Shown: one piece after another, positions 47,244-54,857 of the stretch
Layout of the letters: each line of letters opens with the position of its first letter
Numbering within the stretch: position 1 is the stretch's first letter
NCBI GenBank assembly: GCA_026388545.1
Contig: JAPLJS010000104.1
Span: 1 to 59,834 of the forward strand
Direction of reading: 5' to 3'
Origin: Deltaproteobacteria bacterium
GTDB lineage: Bacteria; Desulfobacterota; Syntrophia; Syntrophales; UBA2185
DNA length: 59,834 nt
Program-made: the position numbers and the translations under genes
Notes under the pieces: model-generated
What the model saw: only the letters and a program-made list of their open reading frames with translations
What the model was told of the DNA's origin: nothing
The model's database searches: none

Positions 47244-48725
47244 ATGACCTCGAAAAGGGACAAAATTTTAAAATCGGTGATAACATTCCCTACCATTCCG
47301 GCTGACCGCGTGACCGAGGACGCCATCGAGCGCAAGCTGTATTCGCGCGACCTGGCCCCTGTCCCGGCCATCATGGTCAAGCCGTTTTTCCTGACGCTGC
47401 CCGATGCCGTCATCCGGCCCGGCACCGCCGAGCACGTGGCCGAGGTGATGCGCCATGCCGCGCGCGAGCGCATCCCGGTCACACCCCGCGCCGCCGCCAG
47501 CACTAGCTACTATAACTCCGTGCCCGTGCGTGGGGGATGGGTGCTGGATGTGAATGACCTGCGCGATGGAATCGAGCTGGACGCCGCGCGGCAGACCGTT
47601 CGAGTGCTGCCGGCCACCACCTGGTTTGATCTGGATGACGCCTTGCAACAGAGGGGCTTTGCCGTCAAGTCGTATCCGTCAAGCGCGGTCTCGGCGACTG
47701 TCGGCGGTTGGGTGAGTATGCAGGGTCACGGCATGGGCAGTCTCAAGTACGGCGGAGTGGGCGAGCTACTGGTCAGCTTGCAAGTGGCGCTGCCGAATGG
47801 CGAGCTGGTCAACGTCACGCGCGAAAGCGATCCGCCGCTCGACTGGTTCGTCGCCGCCGAAGGCACCTTGGGCGTGATCACCCAGGTTGAACTGACCATC
47901 CGCCCGCGTCCTGCCGCTGAGTCTCATCACCTGTTCGCCTTCGATGACCTGAACACACTCGGCCGGAACGTCGTCTCGCTCGCCCGCGCTGAGCCACGCC
48001 CCTTCACCATCTTTTTCGCCGACAGCGGCTACCTGCGCCTGCTGGCGCGCGCCGGGTTCCACATTCCGCTCGACTTGCCGCAGTCACATTTTCCTGTCAG
48101 CGAGAAAAGCTTGCTCCTGGTAAGTTTCCAGGGCGAGCCGTATGAGGTCAATCAGGGCAAAGACAGGCTGACCCGTGTGGCGGGGTGCGAGCTGTCTTCC
48201 GACCTGGCGCTGGAGGAATGGAATCTGCGCCTGTATCACCTGCGCGCCAAGCGGGCCGGGCCAACGCTTTTGGCTGCCGAATCGTGGCTGCCGATAGACG
48301 CGCTGCACCACTACCTCAAGTCGGTCAAGGCCCTGGCCGAACGCAGCCGTTTGCTGATCGGTACTTATGGCCTGGCCGTCGCACCGGACATGGCCCTGGT
48401 CATGTCTCTCTATCCGACCGACGAGCGACGTACAGTAAAATACCTGGCGGCGCTTGGATTCACCAAGCGGTTGCACGACCTGGCCGCGCGCTATGGTGGG
48501 TGGCCCTACGGTGTCGGGCTGTGGAACTCGGCCTACCTGCCCCGGTTGTTCAGCCGGACTCGATTGTCCGAGCTCAGGCGGCGCAAGGCGCGGCTTGATC
48601 CGTCGGGCATCATGAATCCAGGCAAGTTGTATCAGGCGTCGTTCCCGTTGTGGCCGATCACGTTTGGCATAGGAGCTACAGTGCTTGGCGCGGCGCACAT
48701 CGCACTGGGAAGGGAGCGGCCATGA
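47244..48725 (+). CDS. FAD-binding oxidoreductase, GlcD/D-lactate dehydrogenase-like
   Basis: A 493-residue PCMH-type flavoprotein. RERIPVTPRAAASTSYYNSVPVRGG and SAVSATVGGWVSMQGHGMGSLKYGG form the FAD site. AAEGTLGVITQVELTIRP is the conserved end of that domain, and SGIMNPGKLY the C-terminal FAD-oxidase signature. The last 25 residues (PLWPITFGIGATVLGAAHIAL) are hydrophobic, suggesting membrane attachment. It overlaps the Fe-S subunit gene by 4 nt (ATGA). The first 15 codons are AT-rich like the upstream spacer and the rest strongly GC-rich. The join near 47285 could be a recombination boundary. The substrate is probably a 2-hydroxy acid. Confidence 0.86.
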   Translation: MTSKRDKILKSVITFPTIPADRVTEDAIERKLYSRDLAPVPAIMVKPFFLTLPDAVIRPGTAEHVAEVMRHAARERIPVTPRAAASTSYYNSVPVRGGWVLDVNDLRDGIELDAARQTVRVLPATTWFDLDDALQQRGFAVKSYPSSAVSATVGGWVSMQGHGMGSLKYGGVGELLVSLQVALPNGELVNVTRESDPPLDWFVAAEGTLGVITQVELTIRPRPAAESHHLFAFDDLNTLGRNVVSLARAEPRPFTIFFADSGYLRLLARAGFHIPLDLPQSHFPVSEKSLLLVSFQGEPYEVNQGKDRLTRVAGCELSSDLALEEWNLRLYHLRAKRAGPTLLAAESWLPIDALHHYLKSVKALAERSRLLIGTYGLAVAPDMALVMSLYPTDERRTVKYLAALGFTKRLHDLAARYGGWPYGVGLWNSAYLPRLFSRTRLSELRRRKARLDPSGIMNPGKLYQASFPLWPITFGIGATVLGAAHIALGRERP

Positions 48726-49873
48726 AGGATCAGGCCTTTTTCGAAGGACTGATGGCCGAAGCAGTCATCTGCGCTTACTGCGGCTATTGCCGGGCGGTCT
48801 GCCCGACCTACGCGGGCGTCGGCTGGGAATCATGCTCGCCACGCGGCCGCATTCAACTCACCCGGCTGATCATGGAGGGAACACCGCCGACCGCAGATCA
48901 GATGACGCGGCTCTACCAATGCACGCTGTGCGGACACTGCACCCAGGTCTGCTCAACGCGCATTGATCTGCGCCGGTTCTGGCTGGAGGCGCGCAGGCAA
49001 ACAGTCGCGCGAGACCTGTCGCCCCAAGGGTTGGCGGCGGCGCGCGATAACGTCGCCAAGACCGGCAACGTCTATGGCTACCCGAACGACGAACGGGCCG
49101 GCTGGGTCGAGTATATGGATGATGCCCCCGCCGATCTCTACCAACGGGATCAGGCCGGGATGGTCTATTTTGTCGGCTGTTTGACGTCCTTTTCGCCGAG
49201 CGTCCAGCGCATCGCCGAGGCGTTTGTCCGCGTACTCGAAGCCGCCGGGGTGGATTTCACGATCCTGGGCGAAGGCGAAATCTGCTGCGGCTTTCCGCTG
49301 CTTGCCGCCGGGATGCATGAACAGGCGCACGCGGTGATTGAGCGCAACCTGGAACATGTCCGCGCGATCGGCGCAACAACCATCGTCTTTAACTGCCCGG
49401 CCTGCCGGATGATGTGGCTTGAAGAATACGCTCGCCATTTGCCCGGCGTGCGGCTGCTCCACTCGACCGAGTTGCTGGCAGAGTTGACTGCTGCCCAACG
49501 GTTGCCGATGAAGGATGTAAAACGAATAGTCACGTACCACGATCCGTGCGACCTGGCGCGTAATGGTGGGGTGTATGATGCGCCGCGCGCGGTGCTGGCG
49601 GCAATCCCGGGTCTGCAGCTCATCGAGGTACACGAGCGGCGCGAGCGGGGGCTGTGTTGCGGCGGCGGCGGCGACCTGGAAATGGTAGACCCGGCGTTGA
49701 CCGGGCGCGTGGCGGCGCGAACGGCAGGCAAGCTGGCTGCAACCGGCGCACAGGTCATCGTGACCGCCTGCCCACAGTGCGTGCGGACGTTGACGCGCGG
49801 AGCAGAGCAAACCGCTCCCGATGTCACAGTGAAAGACATCGTAGAATTGCTGGCCGAGGCCCTGGACAAATGA
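48722..49873 (+). CDS. Fe-S oxidoreductase subunit, GlcF-like with two CCG domains
   Basis: 383 residues from ATG 48722, overlapping the flavoprotein stop. Two [4Fe-4S] ferredoxin motifs (Cys17, 20, 23, 27 in CAYCGYCRAVCP; Cys67, 70, 73, 77 in CTLCGHCTQVC) precede two CCG domains (GEGEICCGFPLL with NCPACRMMW; GLCCGGGGDLEM with ACPQCVRTL). Together with the flavoprotein it forms a hydroxy-acid oxidoreductase that delivers electrons to quinone or another carrier, as in GlcDEF; no GlcE-like subunit is seen. It shares its GC-rich composition with the 34797-43940 cluster. Confidence 0.87.
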   Translation: MKDQAFFEGLMAEAVICAYCGYCRAVCPTYAGVGWESCSPRGRIQLTRLIMEGTPPTADQMTRLYQCTLCGHCTQVCSTRIDLRRFWLEARRQTVARDLSPQGLAAARDNVAKTGNVYGYPNDERAGWVEYMDDAPADLYQRDQAGMVYFVGCLTSFSPSVQRIAEAFVRVLEAAGVDFTILGEGEICCGFPLLAAGMHEQAHAVIERNLEHVRAIGATTIVFNCPACRMMWLEEYARHLPGVRLLHSTELLAELTAAQRLPMKDVKRIVTYHDPCDLARNGGVYDAPRAVLAAIPGLQLIEVHERRERGLCCGGGGDLEMVDPALTGRVAARTAGKLAATGAQVIVTACPQCVRTLTRGAEQTAPDVTVKDIVELLAEALDK

Positions 49874-49905
49874 CCCTTATCACTATTACGAGAATAGCCA
49901 CCGTA

Positions 49906-50010
49906 TATTCCCCCCTTTAGCAAAGGAGGGTTGGGGGGATTTGATAATCGTTAGAAAAATCCCCCTGTATCCCCCTTTACAAAGGGGGACGTATCAGGAT
50001 AAAGTTATTT
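49906..50010. repeat. Compound CCCCCTTT/AAAGGGGG palindromic repeat
   Basis: CCCCCCTTTAGCAAAGGAGGG near 49909-49930 is followed by GGGGGATTT (49934-49942) paired with AAATCCCCC (49957-49965), and then CCCCCTTTACAAAGGGGG (49971-49988). The tail GGGGGACGTATCAGGATAAA recurs, with two changes, at 50641-50660. It lies in the 246-bp gap between the Fe-S subunit gene and the GcvH-like gene. Confidence 0.7.
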
Positions 50011-50119
50011 TCAATTTTTTATGGATTTCCACCGGAGCCTGCCCTCGAATGCACTTATCGGGGGTGGGAATGACGAAAAGGAGGCATTTTTCAAAGGTCT
50101 CACAATTAAGGAGGTCCGT

Positions 50120-50563
50120 ATGGCTCAAGTCGAAGGAATCAATTTGCCGGATGAACTCTATTACCATCCGGATGATCACCTGTGGATGCGCATGGAAGGC
50201 ACACGGGCAACCGTTGGGCTAAATGACCTGGCCCAGCGATCAGCCGGAGCGGTGACCGCCGTCCGGCTCAAGCCGCCGGGCCGGCCCATTGCCAAGGGCA
50301 AGCCGTTCGGAACGATGGAAGCGGGCAAGTACGTCGGGCCACTCAGAGCGCCCATCGCGGGACAGGTAATCGAAATCAACCCGGAGGTCATGAATAAGCC
50401 GGGTTTGTTGAACTCGGATCCTTACGGCAAAGGCTGGCTGATTCTCATCGAGCCAGAGAATGCAGAGCGCGATTTGCCCGACCTGATGCATGGCGATGCC
50501 ACTCAGACGTGGCTGGAGAAAACCATCGCCGATTGGCGCAAACGAGGATTACTGAAGAGTTAA
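50120..50563 (+). CDS. GcvH-like lipoyl carrier protein
   Basis: A 147-residue protein homologous to glycine cleavage H protein. YYHPDDHLWMRMEGTRATVGLNDLAQ and NSDPYGKGWLILIEPEN are GcvH signatures. The lipoylated Lys is Lys70 in GTMEAGKYVGPLRAPIAGQV. A C-terminal extension of about 30 residues (ending ADWRKRGLLKS) exceeds the usual end. ATG 50120 follows AAGGAGG (50108-50114). No gcvP or gcvT is in the window. Its GC-rich composition ties it to the dehydrogenase/lipoylation cluster. It may be a lipoyl carrier for that system or for the adjacent flavin/Fe-S oxidoreductase (inference). Confidence 0.85.
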   Translation: MAQVEGINLPDELYYHPDDHLWMRMEGTRATVGLNDLAQRSAGAVTAVRLKPPGRPIAKGKPFGTMEAGKYVGPLRAPIAGQVIEINPEVMNKPGLLNSDPYGKGWLILIEPENAERDLPDLMHGDATQTWLEKTIADWRKRGLLKS

Positions 50564-50627
50564 GTTGGAGGATAAATTTGACGGTTTCGTCTCAAATTGT
50601 CATTCCTACGAAAATAGATTCCATATT

Positions 50628-50660
50628 CCCCTTTTAGAAAAGGGGGACCTATCAGGAAAA
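50628..50660. repeat. Second copy of the AAAGGGGGACSTATCAGGA repeat
   Basis: CCCCTTTTAGAAAAGGGG (50628-50645) plus the tail GGGGGACCTATCAGGAAAAA match the unit at 49971-50005. The two copies flank the GcvH-like gene, one on each side in the same orientation. Confidence 0.65.
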
Positions 50661-50706
50661 AATTCTTTTCTTTGTTAATTCTTTCCATAAGGTGGACACC
50701 TACCAT

Positions 50707-50740
50707 AAAGGGGCTGCGATTTGCAGCCCCTTTATTTTTT
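50707..50740 (+). terminator. Rho-independent terminator downstream of the GcvH-like gene
   Basis: AAAGGGGCTGC (50707-50717), a 5-nt loop, GCAGCCCCTTT (50723-50733), then ATTTTTT. The 11-bp perfect stem and T tract are classic. It would end transcripts that include the GcvH-like gene. Confidence 0.85.
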
Positions 50741-50858
50741 AAAACCTTCGTCCAGGCACTTTTTGATCAATTATCCACCTATAACTATCTCTTTCTAATC
50801 GCCAATAGATAAACTAACTTCCGCATAATACTTTAGCGCTTTTAAAATCCCTCCCACC

Positions 50859-50877
50859 CTCCCTTTACCAAAGGGAG
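50859..50877. repeat. Short CTCCCTTT/AAAGGGAG palindrome
   Basis: CTCCCTTT (50859-50866), loop ACC, AAAGGGAG (50870-50877). A minimal relative of the palindromic repeats at 49906 and 50628. Confidence 0.5.
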
Positions 50878-50952
50878 GAGTTGATGGTTTCCCCCTGCAA
50901 CGATTCTTCCCTTCTTGACCGCTCCGGTGGAAAGTGTTTTATTACATAAACG

Positions 50953-51105
50953 ATGAACGGGGATCTGGAAAAAAGAATCCAAACATTGGCACAGTTGATG
51001 TGTGAGTCCCACTACTTGGTAGTTTTCACGGGCGCAGGGATAAGTACAGAGTCGGGAATCTCCGATTTCAGAGGCCCGTTTCCTCTTCCTCTTGAACCCG
51101 CCTGA
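50953..51105 (+). pseudogene. Sir2 (NAD-dependent deacetylase) N-terminal remnant
   Basis: A 50-codon frame from ATG 50953 to TGA 51103-51105. It contains [18 protein letters not shown], the NAD-binding signature of sirtuins, preceded by [13 protein letters not shown], the usual first helix and strand. It then diverges into FPLPLEPA and stops. A functional sirtuin needs about 240 residues, including the catalytic His and often a Cys4 zinc site. None of these follows in any frame I read. It is a truncated gene, probably cut by a deletion or insertion. Confidence 0.82.
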
Positions 51106-51456
51106 GCAGTAGCGGGATTAACCCATGATTGGTGATTTTCAGTATTTTAAGATTTCCAAGATGACGGACACTGTCAAATTACGTTTTGCCATGAATATCG
51201 GTAACAAATACTATCGTTCATATCCGACTATCGGTCCGGTTTATTGATTACAGGATCAAAGGGGCAAAGCCTGAACCTTTATTCTTCCGCTCAAGAAGAA
51301 AGTGAATGTTTTTTTGTAATTCTTACCAACCCGATTTTCCTTTTTACAATAGATTTCTTTTGTAATTCGTGATAATAAAAAAAACGTATGTATCAGCAGC
51401 GATTATGTTTCTGAACCATATAAACCCTGCGTGAGGGTGCCATGGATTGATTATTG

Positions 51457-51488
51457 AAACCCCGTTTCTCAAAAGAGTGCGGGGTTTT
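51457..51488 (+). terminator. Rho-independent terminator upstream of the TRAP cassette
   Basis: AAACCCCG (51457-51464), a 15-nt loop, CGGGGTTT (51480-51487), followed by TGTTG. The U tract is short (TTTT within the stem end). It lies 23 nt before the proposed left boundary of the cassette and insulates it from upstream transcription. Confidence 0.65.
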
Positions 51489-51510
51489 GTTGAATAAGAG
51501 TAAATAAATA

Positions 51511-53039
51511 GTTAGGCGCTGATCACGTAAATGAAAGGAGGACAAAATGGCTACTTCAAATTTGGGCAGAAGTTACACAGTTCATGGAGGTGATGAACGT
51601 ATGGCATCTCACACAAAACACCTGTCGTTTTTCGGTGCCACTGTTATGGCGTTTGCTTGTGCAATCTTGTTGGCGGCGCAATCCGCTCTGGCGCTGGATA
51701 TTTCCTTTCGCAGCTTTAGTGGCTCGGCGGCAATCGGCCCTCCCGCGGATGAATATGCCGCCAAGCTGCTGAGCATTTCGACGACCGTTCTCGGTAAGGC
51801 CGGGGAGGTCAAGTTCACCAAGTACACGCCGACCCCGGCGATTCCCAAAAAGTTCAAAGATATTGTGGCCGCCGTCGGCGCTGGGGGACCTTTGGCGGGA
51901 GGGAAAGGGTTCGACGCCGCCTATATTTCGGGATCGGACCTCAACCCGGCATGGGGGTTTATTTACAATTCGGCAGTTCCCTTCGGCCCCAACTTCGATG
52001 AGTTCATAGGCTTTCTCTATGGGAAGTCGATCGAAGGCACAGAGAGCGGCCTCGACCTGCTCCGGCAAATACTTGACAAAAGCGGCAAGAACGTTGTGGC
52101 GGTTCCCATTGTCGGAAGCAGTCAACAGGGCTCCGGCTACTTCATGCTGCCGATAGGTAATGTCGGATCAACGGCCGGCGTCGGCTTGGCCGGGTTGTGT
52201 CAGCAGAACTGGACGTTCCGCTACCTCCCGCCGGCTCAGTACGTTCTCGATCGCGCATGTGACAACCTGGTAGCGGGTGGCGTGATTCCGAAAAAGAACA
52301 TCAAGTTTATCACGGCCATCGCCGGGGGTGGGTCTCTGGTCAAGGCCGTGGTCGACGGCCAGATTCAGGCGTATGAATTCGCTACTCCCCTCGACGACTT
52401 CTCACAGCTTTTCGGACTTCCCGAGGGAAATCCCGGTACTGTGGGGACTCGGTACCTGCACTTCCCCGGCTGGCACCAGCAGTTCCTGATCACCTACATG
52501 ATCATCAATAAGAGCGTATGGAACAAGTTAAGCCCGGCCCAGCAGGCGCTTGTCATGAGCGTTGGTCGCGACCACGTCCTGTCGTCGTATGGCGAAAACC
52601 TCAGACAGCAAGGCGCCAAGCTGAAGCAGATCCTGACGGCCAATGATGCTGACAAGAATCCCGATAACGACCTGGAGCTCGTGCAGTGGCCTCAGAGCGA
52701 TCTGGCGCTGCTCAGAGATGCGACCATACAGTTCCTGAACGCTCGGATCTCCAATGTGACACTCAGCGAACAAGACCGGAAGGACTACGGCAAGATCCTC
52801 GAATCGCTGAGGAAATACGTCAGCAGTAACAACGGGTACTGGAAGGTGCGTGAAGTACCCAGCGCGCTTCGTTTCCAAGGCTGGTACGATCCAGATGGCA
52901 AGAAGAGTTGGGATCAGACCCTGAAGTAAACCCTGTCTATTGCACCTTGTCAAAGGCTAATCGAATGTTGGTCAGAAATTTGCTGCCCAACCACAACTAA
53001 GGGACACGGCAAAAAGCCGCCGCGCCCCTTAACTTGGCG
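51511..53039 (+). mobile_element. Integron-type gene cassette carrying a TRAP solute-binding protein
   Basis: The left core site GTTAGGC (51511-51517, form GTTRRRY) lies 36 nt before the gene's ATG. The attC-like site lies 55 nt after its stop and ends with a GTT at 53039. The R'' box of that attC, GCCCAAC, is complementary to the left core GTTAGGC at 6 of 7 positions, the seventh being a G-T wobble. That is the relationship expected when a circular cassette was inserted at G^TT. The unit would be about 1.5 kb, at the large end for cassettes. No integrase is in the window. Confidence 0.65.
51547..52929 (+). CDS. TRAP transporter solute-binding protein (DctP-like)
   Basis: A 460-residue periplasmic binding protein. 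ATG 51547 follows AAAGGAGG; the signal peptide is preceded by a long n-region of about 25 residues (HSFF-like hydrophobic core at 27-48, cleavage near SALA, residue 49). An internal Met19 could be an alternative start. The mature part has the DctP pattern: FDAAYISGSDL, FGPNFDEFIGFLYG, VVAVPIVGSSQQGSGYFML, IQAYEFATPLDDF, GWHQQFLITYMIINKSVWNKLSPAQQALV. The last pattern is the hallmark of TRAP DctP near the hinge. No DctQ or DctM permease gene is present, so the protein is an orphan that must dock to a transporter encoded elsewhere. Confidence 0.85.
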   Translation: MATSNLGRSYTVHGGDERMASHTKHLSFFGATVMAFACAILLAAQSALALDISFRSFSGSAAIGPPADEYAAKLLSISTTVLGKAGEVKFTKYTPTPAIPKKFKDIVAAVGAGGPLAGGKGFDAAYISGSDLNPAWGFIYNSAVPFGPNFDEFIGFLYGKSIEGTESGLDLLRQILDKSGKNVVAVPIVGSSQQGSGYFMLPIGNVGSTAGVGLAGLCQQNWTFRYLPPAQYVLDRACDNLVAGGVIPKKNIKFITAIAGGGSLVKAVVDGQIQAYEFATPLDDFSQLFGLPEGNPGTVGTRYLHFPGWHQQFLITYMIINKSVWNKLSPAQQALVMSVGRDHVLSSYGENLRQQGAKLKQILTANDADKNPDNDLELVQWPQSDLALLRDATIQFLNARISNVTLSEQDRKDYGKILESLRKYVSSNNGYWKVREVPSALRFQGWYDPDGKKSWDQTLK

Positions 53040-53045
53040 TTAAGA
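52985..53045 (+). other. attC-like recombination site (cassette 1)
   Basis: R'' GCCCAAC (52985-52991, RYYYAAC) and R' GTTAAGA (53039-53045, GTTRRRY with the last base off) flank an imperfect palindrome: AAGGGACACGGC, AAAAA, GCCGCCGCGCCCCTT. The 61-nt length is typical. It shares more than 40 aligned bases with the site at 59712-59778, including GGGAC-CGG, AAAAAGCC and GCCGCG-CCCTTA-CTT. The left half is more diverged, and no clear extrahelical base is seen. Confidence 0.7.
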
Positions 53046-53214
53046 GGCATTTCCGGAAATCTTCGATTCATGATAAAATCTTGTCTACAACCTTTGTACA
53101 AGAGCTTAGATTTATTTGAATTTAACCAAGTTCAGACTTACTGATAGCAAATACTAATGTGCATAGTTGCTAATCGAATTAATTTATTGAATTCGGGATG
53201 AAAGGCGCAAAGTC

Positions 53215-53244
53215 TTGACAGCTTATTTTCTGTTCAGGTAAGAT
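53215..53244 (+). promoter_or_regulatory. Distal promoter-like sequence for the 4-hydroxybutyrate operon
   Basis: TTGACA (53215-53220), 18-nt spacer, TAAGAT (53239-53244). The -35 is consensus and the -10 has two mismatches. Confidence 0.45.
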
Positions 53245-53392
53245 GCGGACAACTTCCTGTAGTCTTGTTTTTGGCAATTTTTTCAAAATGCAACATTTAA
53301 ATGGTAATACTCATTGGGACGCCGTTATCATAAAGTACTGCACTGCTATTTCCGGATTAACCTTATACACCACCTACCGGGAGCCTTTCTTC

Positions 53393-53422
53393 TTGACATG
53401 CAAGAACAGTTTTTCCTATACT
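53393..53422 (+). promoter_or_regulatory. Proximal promoter for the 4-hydroxybutyrate operon
   Basis: TTGACA (53393-53398), 18-nt spacer, TATACT (53417-53422; one mismatch). Transcription would begin near 53429, about 190 nt before the Fe-alcohol dehydrogenase start. Confidence 0.6.
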
Positions 53423-53620
53423 TGAAATATTACAGCGCATGTTCCTGTCACAATTCAGTTGGAAAATATTTTTTGTTTCCCTTCTCGTTTTATTTCTTCC
53501 TTCTCGCTTATTTTAAAAGCATTTGCCTATTCTGGAGGTTTCCATGACTCGGTAACAGAACCAGTTTCTCATGAAATGAGCGGCGGTTCATTAACATTTC
53601 GAAAGGAGTGACATGATATT

Positions 53621-54790
53621 ATGCAAAACTTCGTATTCGAAAATCCGACCCGGATTATTTTCGGCCAGGGAATGATTGCCCGTATAGGCAGTGAAGTCAA
53701 TCGATGCGGAAAGAAGGTACTTCTGGTCTATGGCCGGGGCAGTATCAAAAGAAATGGGATATATGATCAGGTGATCTCCTCTCTCAATGAGGCAAACCTT
53801 TCCATCGTGGAATTTCCCGGCGCCAGATCGAATCCTGTTCTCTCCCATGTTCTCAAGGGGATCGAACTTGCCCGGCGCGAAAATGTTGACGTCATACTTG
53901 CCGTAGGAGGGGGCAGCGTGATCGATACGGCAAAGACGATCGCTGTGGGTGTAAAGGCGGATCCCGGTGAAGATCTCTGGGAGTTTTTCACCTTTAAGAA
54001 AAAGATACGAGGCGCTATTCCCATTTTGACCGTTGTTACCGTGTCCGCCAGCGCCTCGGAGATGAATCCCACGGCTGTCATTACAAAGGAGGAAGGCGCA
54101 CAGAAACTCACCATCGTCTCTCCCTTTATACAGCCCAAGTCGTCTGTCCTTGATCCCACCGTTCTGTATTCGCTTACCCCTGATTATAGTGCCTACAGCG
54201 CCGTAGACATCATTACGCACATGTTGGAAGGCTATTTTAACAACAGGGAACCGGAGAGCCCGCTCCAGGACAGACTGGTTGAAGGGATAATGAAAACCGT
54301 TATGGAAAGCACAGAAATAGTTCTTAATGATCCTCAAAATTATAACGCCAGAGCCAACATGATGTGGTCGGCAACACTCGCATTCAACGGATTGACAACG
54401 GCAGGCATGGGTCTTGTCAGCTTTCCCGCTCATATGATGGGACACTCACTGAGTGCATTTTACGATATTGCACACGGCGCAGGCCTGAGCATAACACTGC
54501 CAGGCTGGATGATCTATGCCATGCCCAAAAACCCATCGAAATTTGCCCGATTGGGAAGAGAGCTTTTTCATATCAAAGAAAAGGACGACCTGAAAGCGGC
54601 GGCGGAAGGGATCAATCATTTGAAACGCTGGTTCTCATCAATCGGCAGTCCCGTATCGCTGAAAGAGGCCAATGTATCGGAAGCCGAGATCGGCAGAATT
54701 GCGGAAAACGCGTCTGCAACAGCCTTGGTGTGGGGAATGAAAGCGTACACGAGAGAGGTCATTGCGGAAATACTGAGCCTTTGCAAATGA
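53621..54790 (+). CDS. Iron-containing alcohol dehydrogenase (possible 4-hydroxybutyrate dehydrogenase)
   Basis: A 389-residue group III Fe-dependent NAD(P) alcohol dehydrogenase. The nucleotide motif GGGSVIDTAK is at residues 96-105. SEMNPTAVIT, YSAVDIITHMLEGYF (metal Asp and His) and SFPAHMMGHSLSAFYDIAHGAGLSI (two further metal His) complete the active site. The butanol-dehydrogenase-like N-terminus is NFVFENPTRIIFGQG. Next to 4-hydroxybutyryl-CoA dehydratase, conversion between succinate semialdehyde and 4-hydroxybutyrate is the likely reaction (inference). It is preceded by two promoter-like sequences and by GAAAGGAG. Confidence 0.88.
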   Translation: MQNFVFENPTRIIFGQGMIARIGSEVNRCGKKVLLVYGRGSIKRNGIYDQVISSLNEANLSIVEFPGARSNPVLSHVLKGIELARRENVDVILAVGGGSVIDTAKTIAVGVKADPGEDLWEFFTFKKKIRGAIPILTVVTVSASASEMNPTAVITKEEGAQKLTIVSPFIQPKSSVLDPTVLYSLTPDYSAYSAVDIITHMLEGYFNNREPESPLQDRLVEGIMKTVMESTEIVLNDPQNYNARANMMWSATLAFNGLTTAGMGLVSFPAHMMGHSLSAFYDIAHGAGLSITLPGWMIYAMPKNPSKFARLGRELFHIKEKDDLKAAAEGINHLKRWFSSIGSPVSLKEANVSEAEIGRIAENASATALVWGMKAYTREVIAEILSLCK

Positions 54791-54857
54791 TGATGTAAGG
54801 CAAACGCGCAAGGTTTCGAAGAAGGAATTGTTCCAGGGTAGAAGGAGGGAATTTTTT

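Larger units (their letters stand above)
50564..51510 (+). other. 947-bp region without intact genes: repeats, sirtuin remnant, two terminators
   Basis: It contains two short palindromic repeats, a rho-independent terminator at 50707, the Sir2 N-terminal remnant at 50953-51105 and a second terminator at 51457. A 40-codon frame at 51125-51247 (ending IGPVY) is of unknown origin and may be another remnant. From 51250 to 51456 I recognise nothing. Confidence 0.6.
53046..53620 (+). other. 575-bp gap upstream of the 4-hydroxybutyrate operon
   Basis: No convincing gene. It holds two promoter-like sequences (53215 and 53393) and an AT-rich leader. Short open frames at 53243-53547 show no homology or ribosome-binding site. 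Confidence 0.5.

Noticed and set aside
35370-49923. Many long antisense and shifted open frames across the GC-rich genes (for example 35467-36093, 37632-38363, 39632-40768 and 48953-49810)
   Set aside because: They lie opposite well-identified genes and show Arg/His/Pro/Gly-rich translations without motifs; GC-rich DNA produces such frames by chance.
51125-51247. A 40-codon frame after the sirtuin remnant
   Set aside because: No recognisable homology and no ribosome-binding site; described only as part of the gap.
53243-53547. Two short rightward frames before the Fe-ADH gene
   Set aside because: No Shine-Dalgarno, no homology; they overlap promoter-like sequences.
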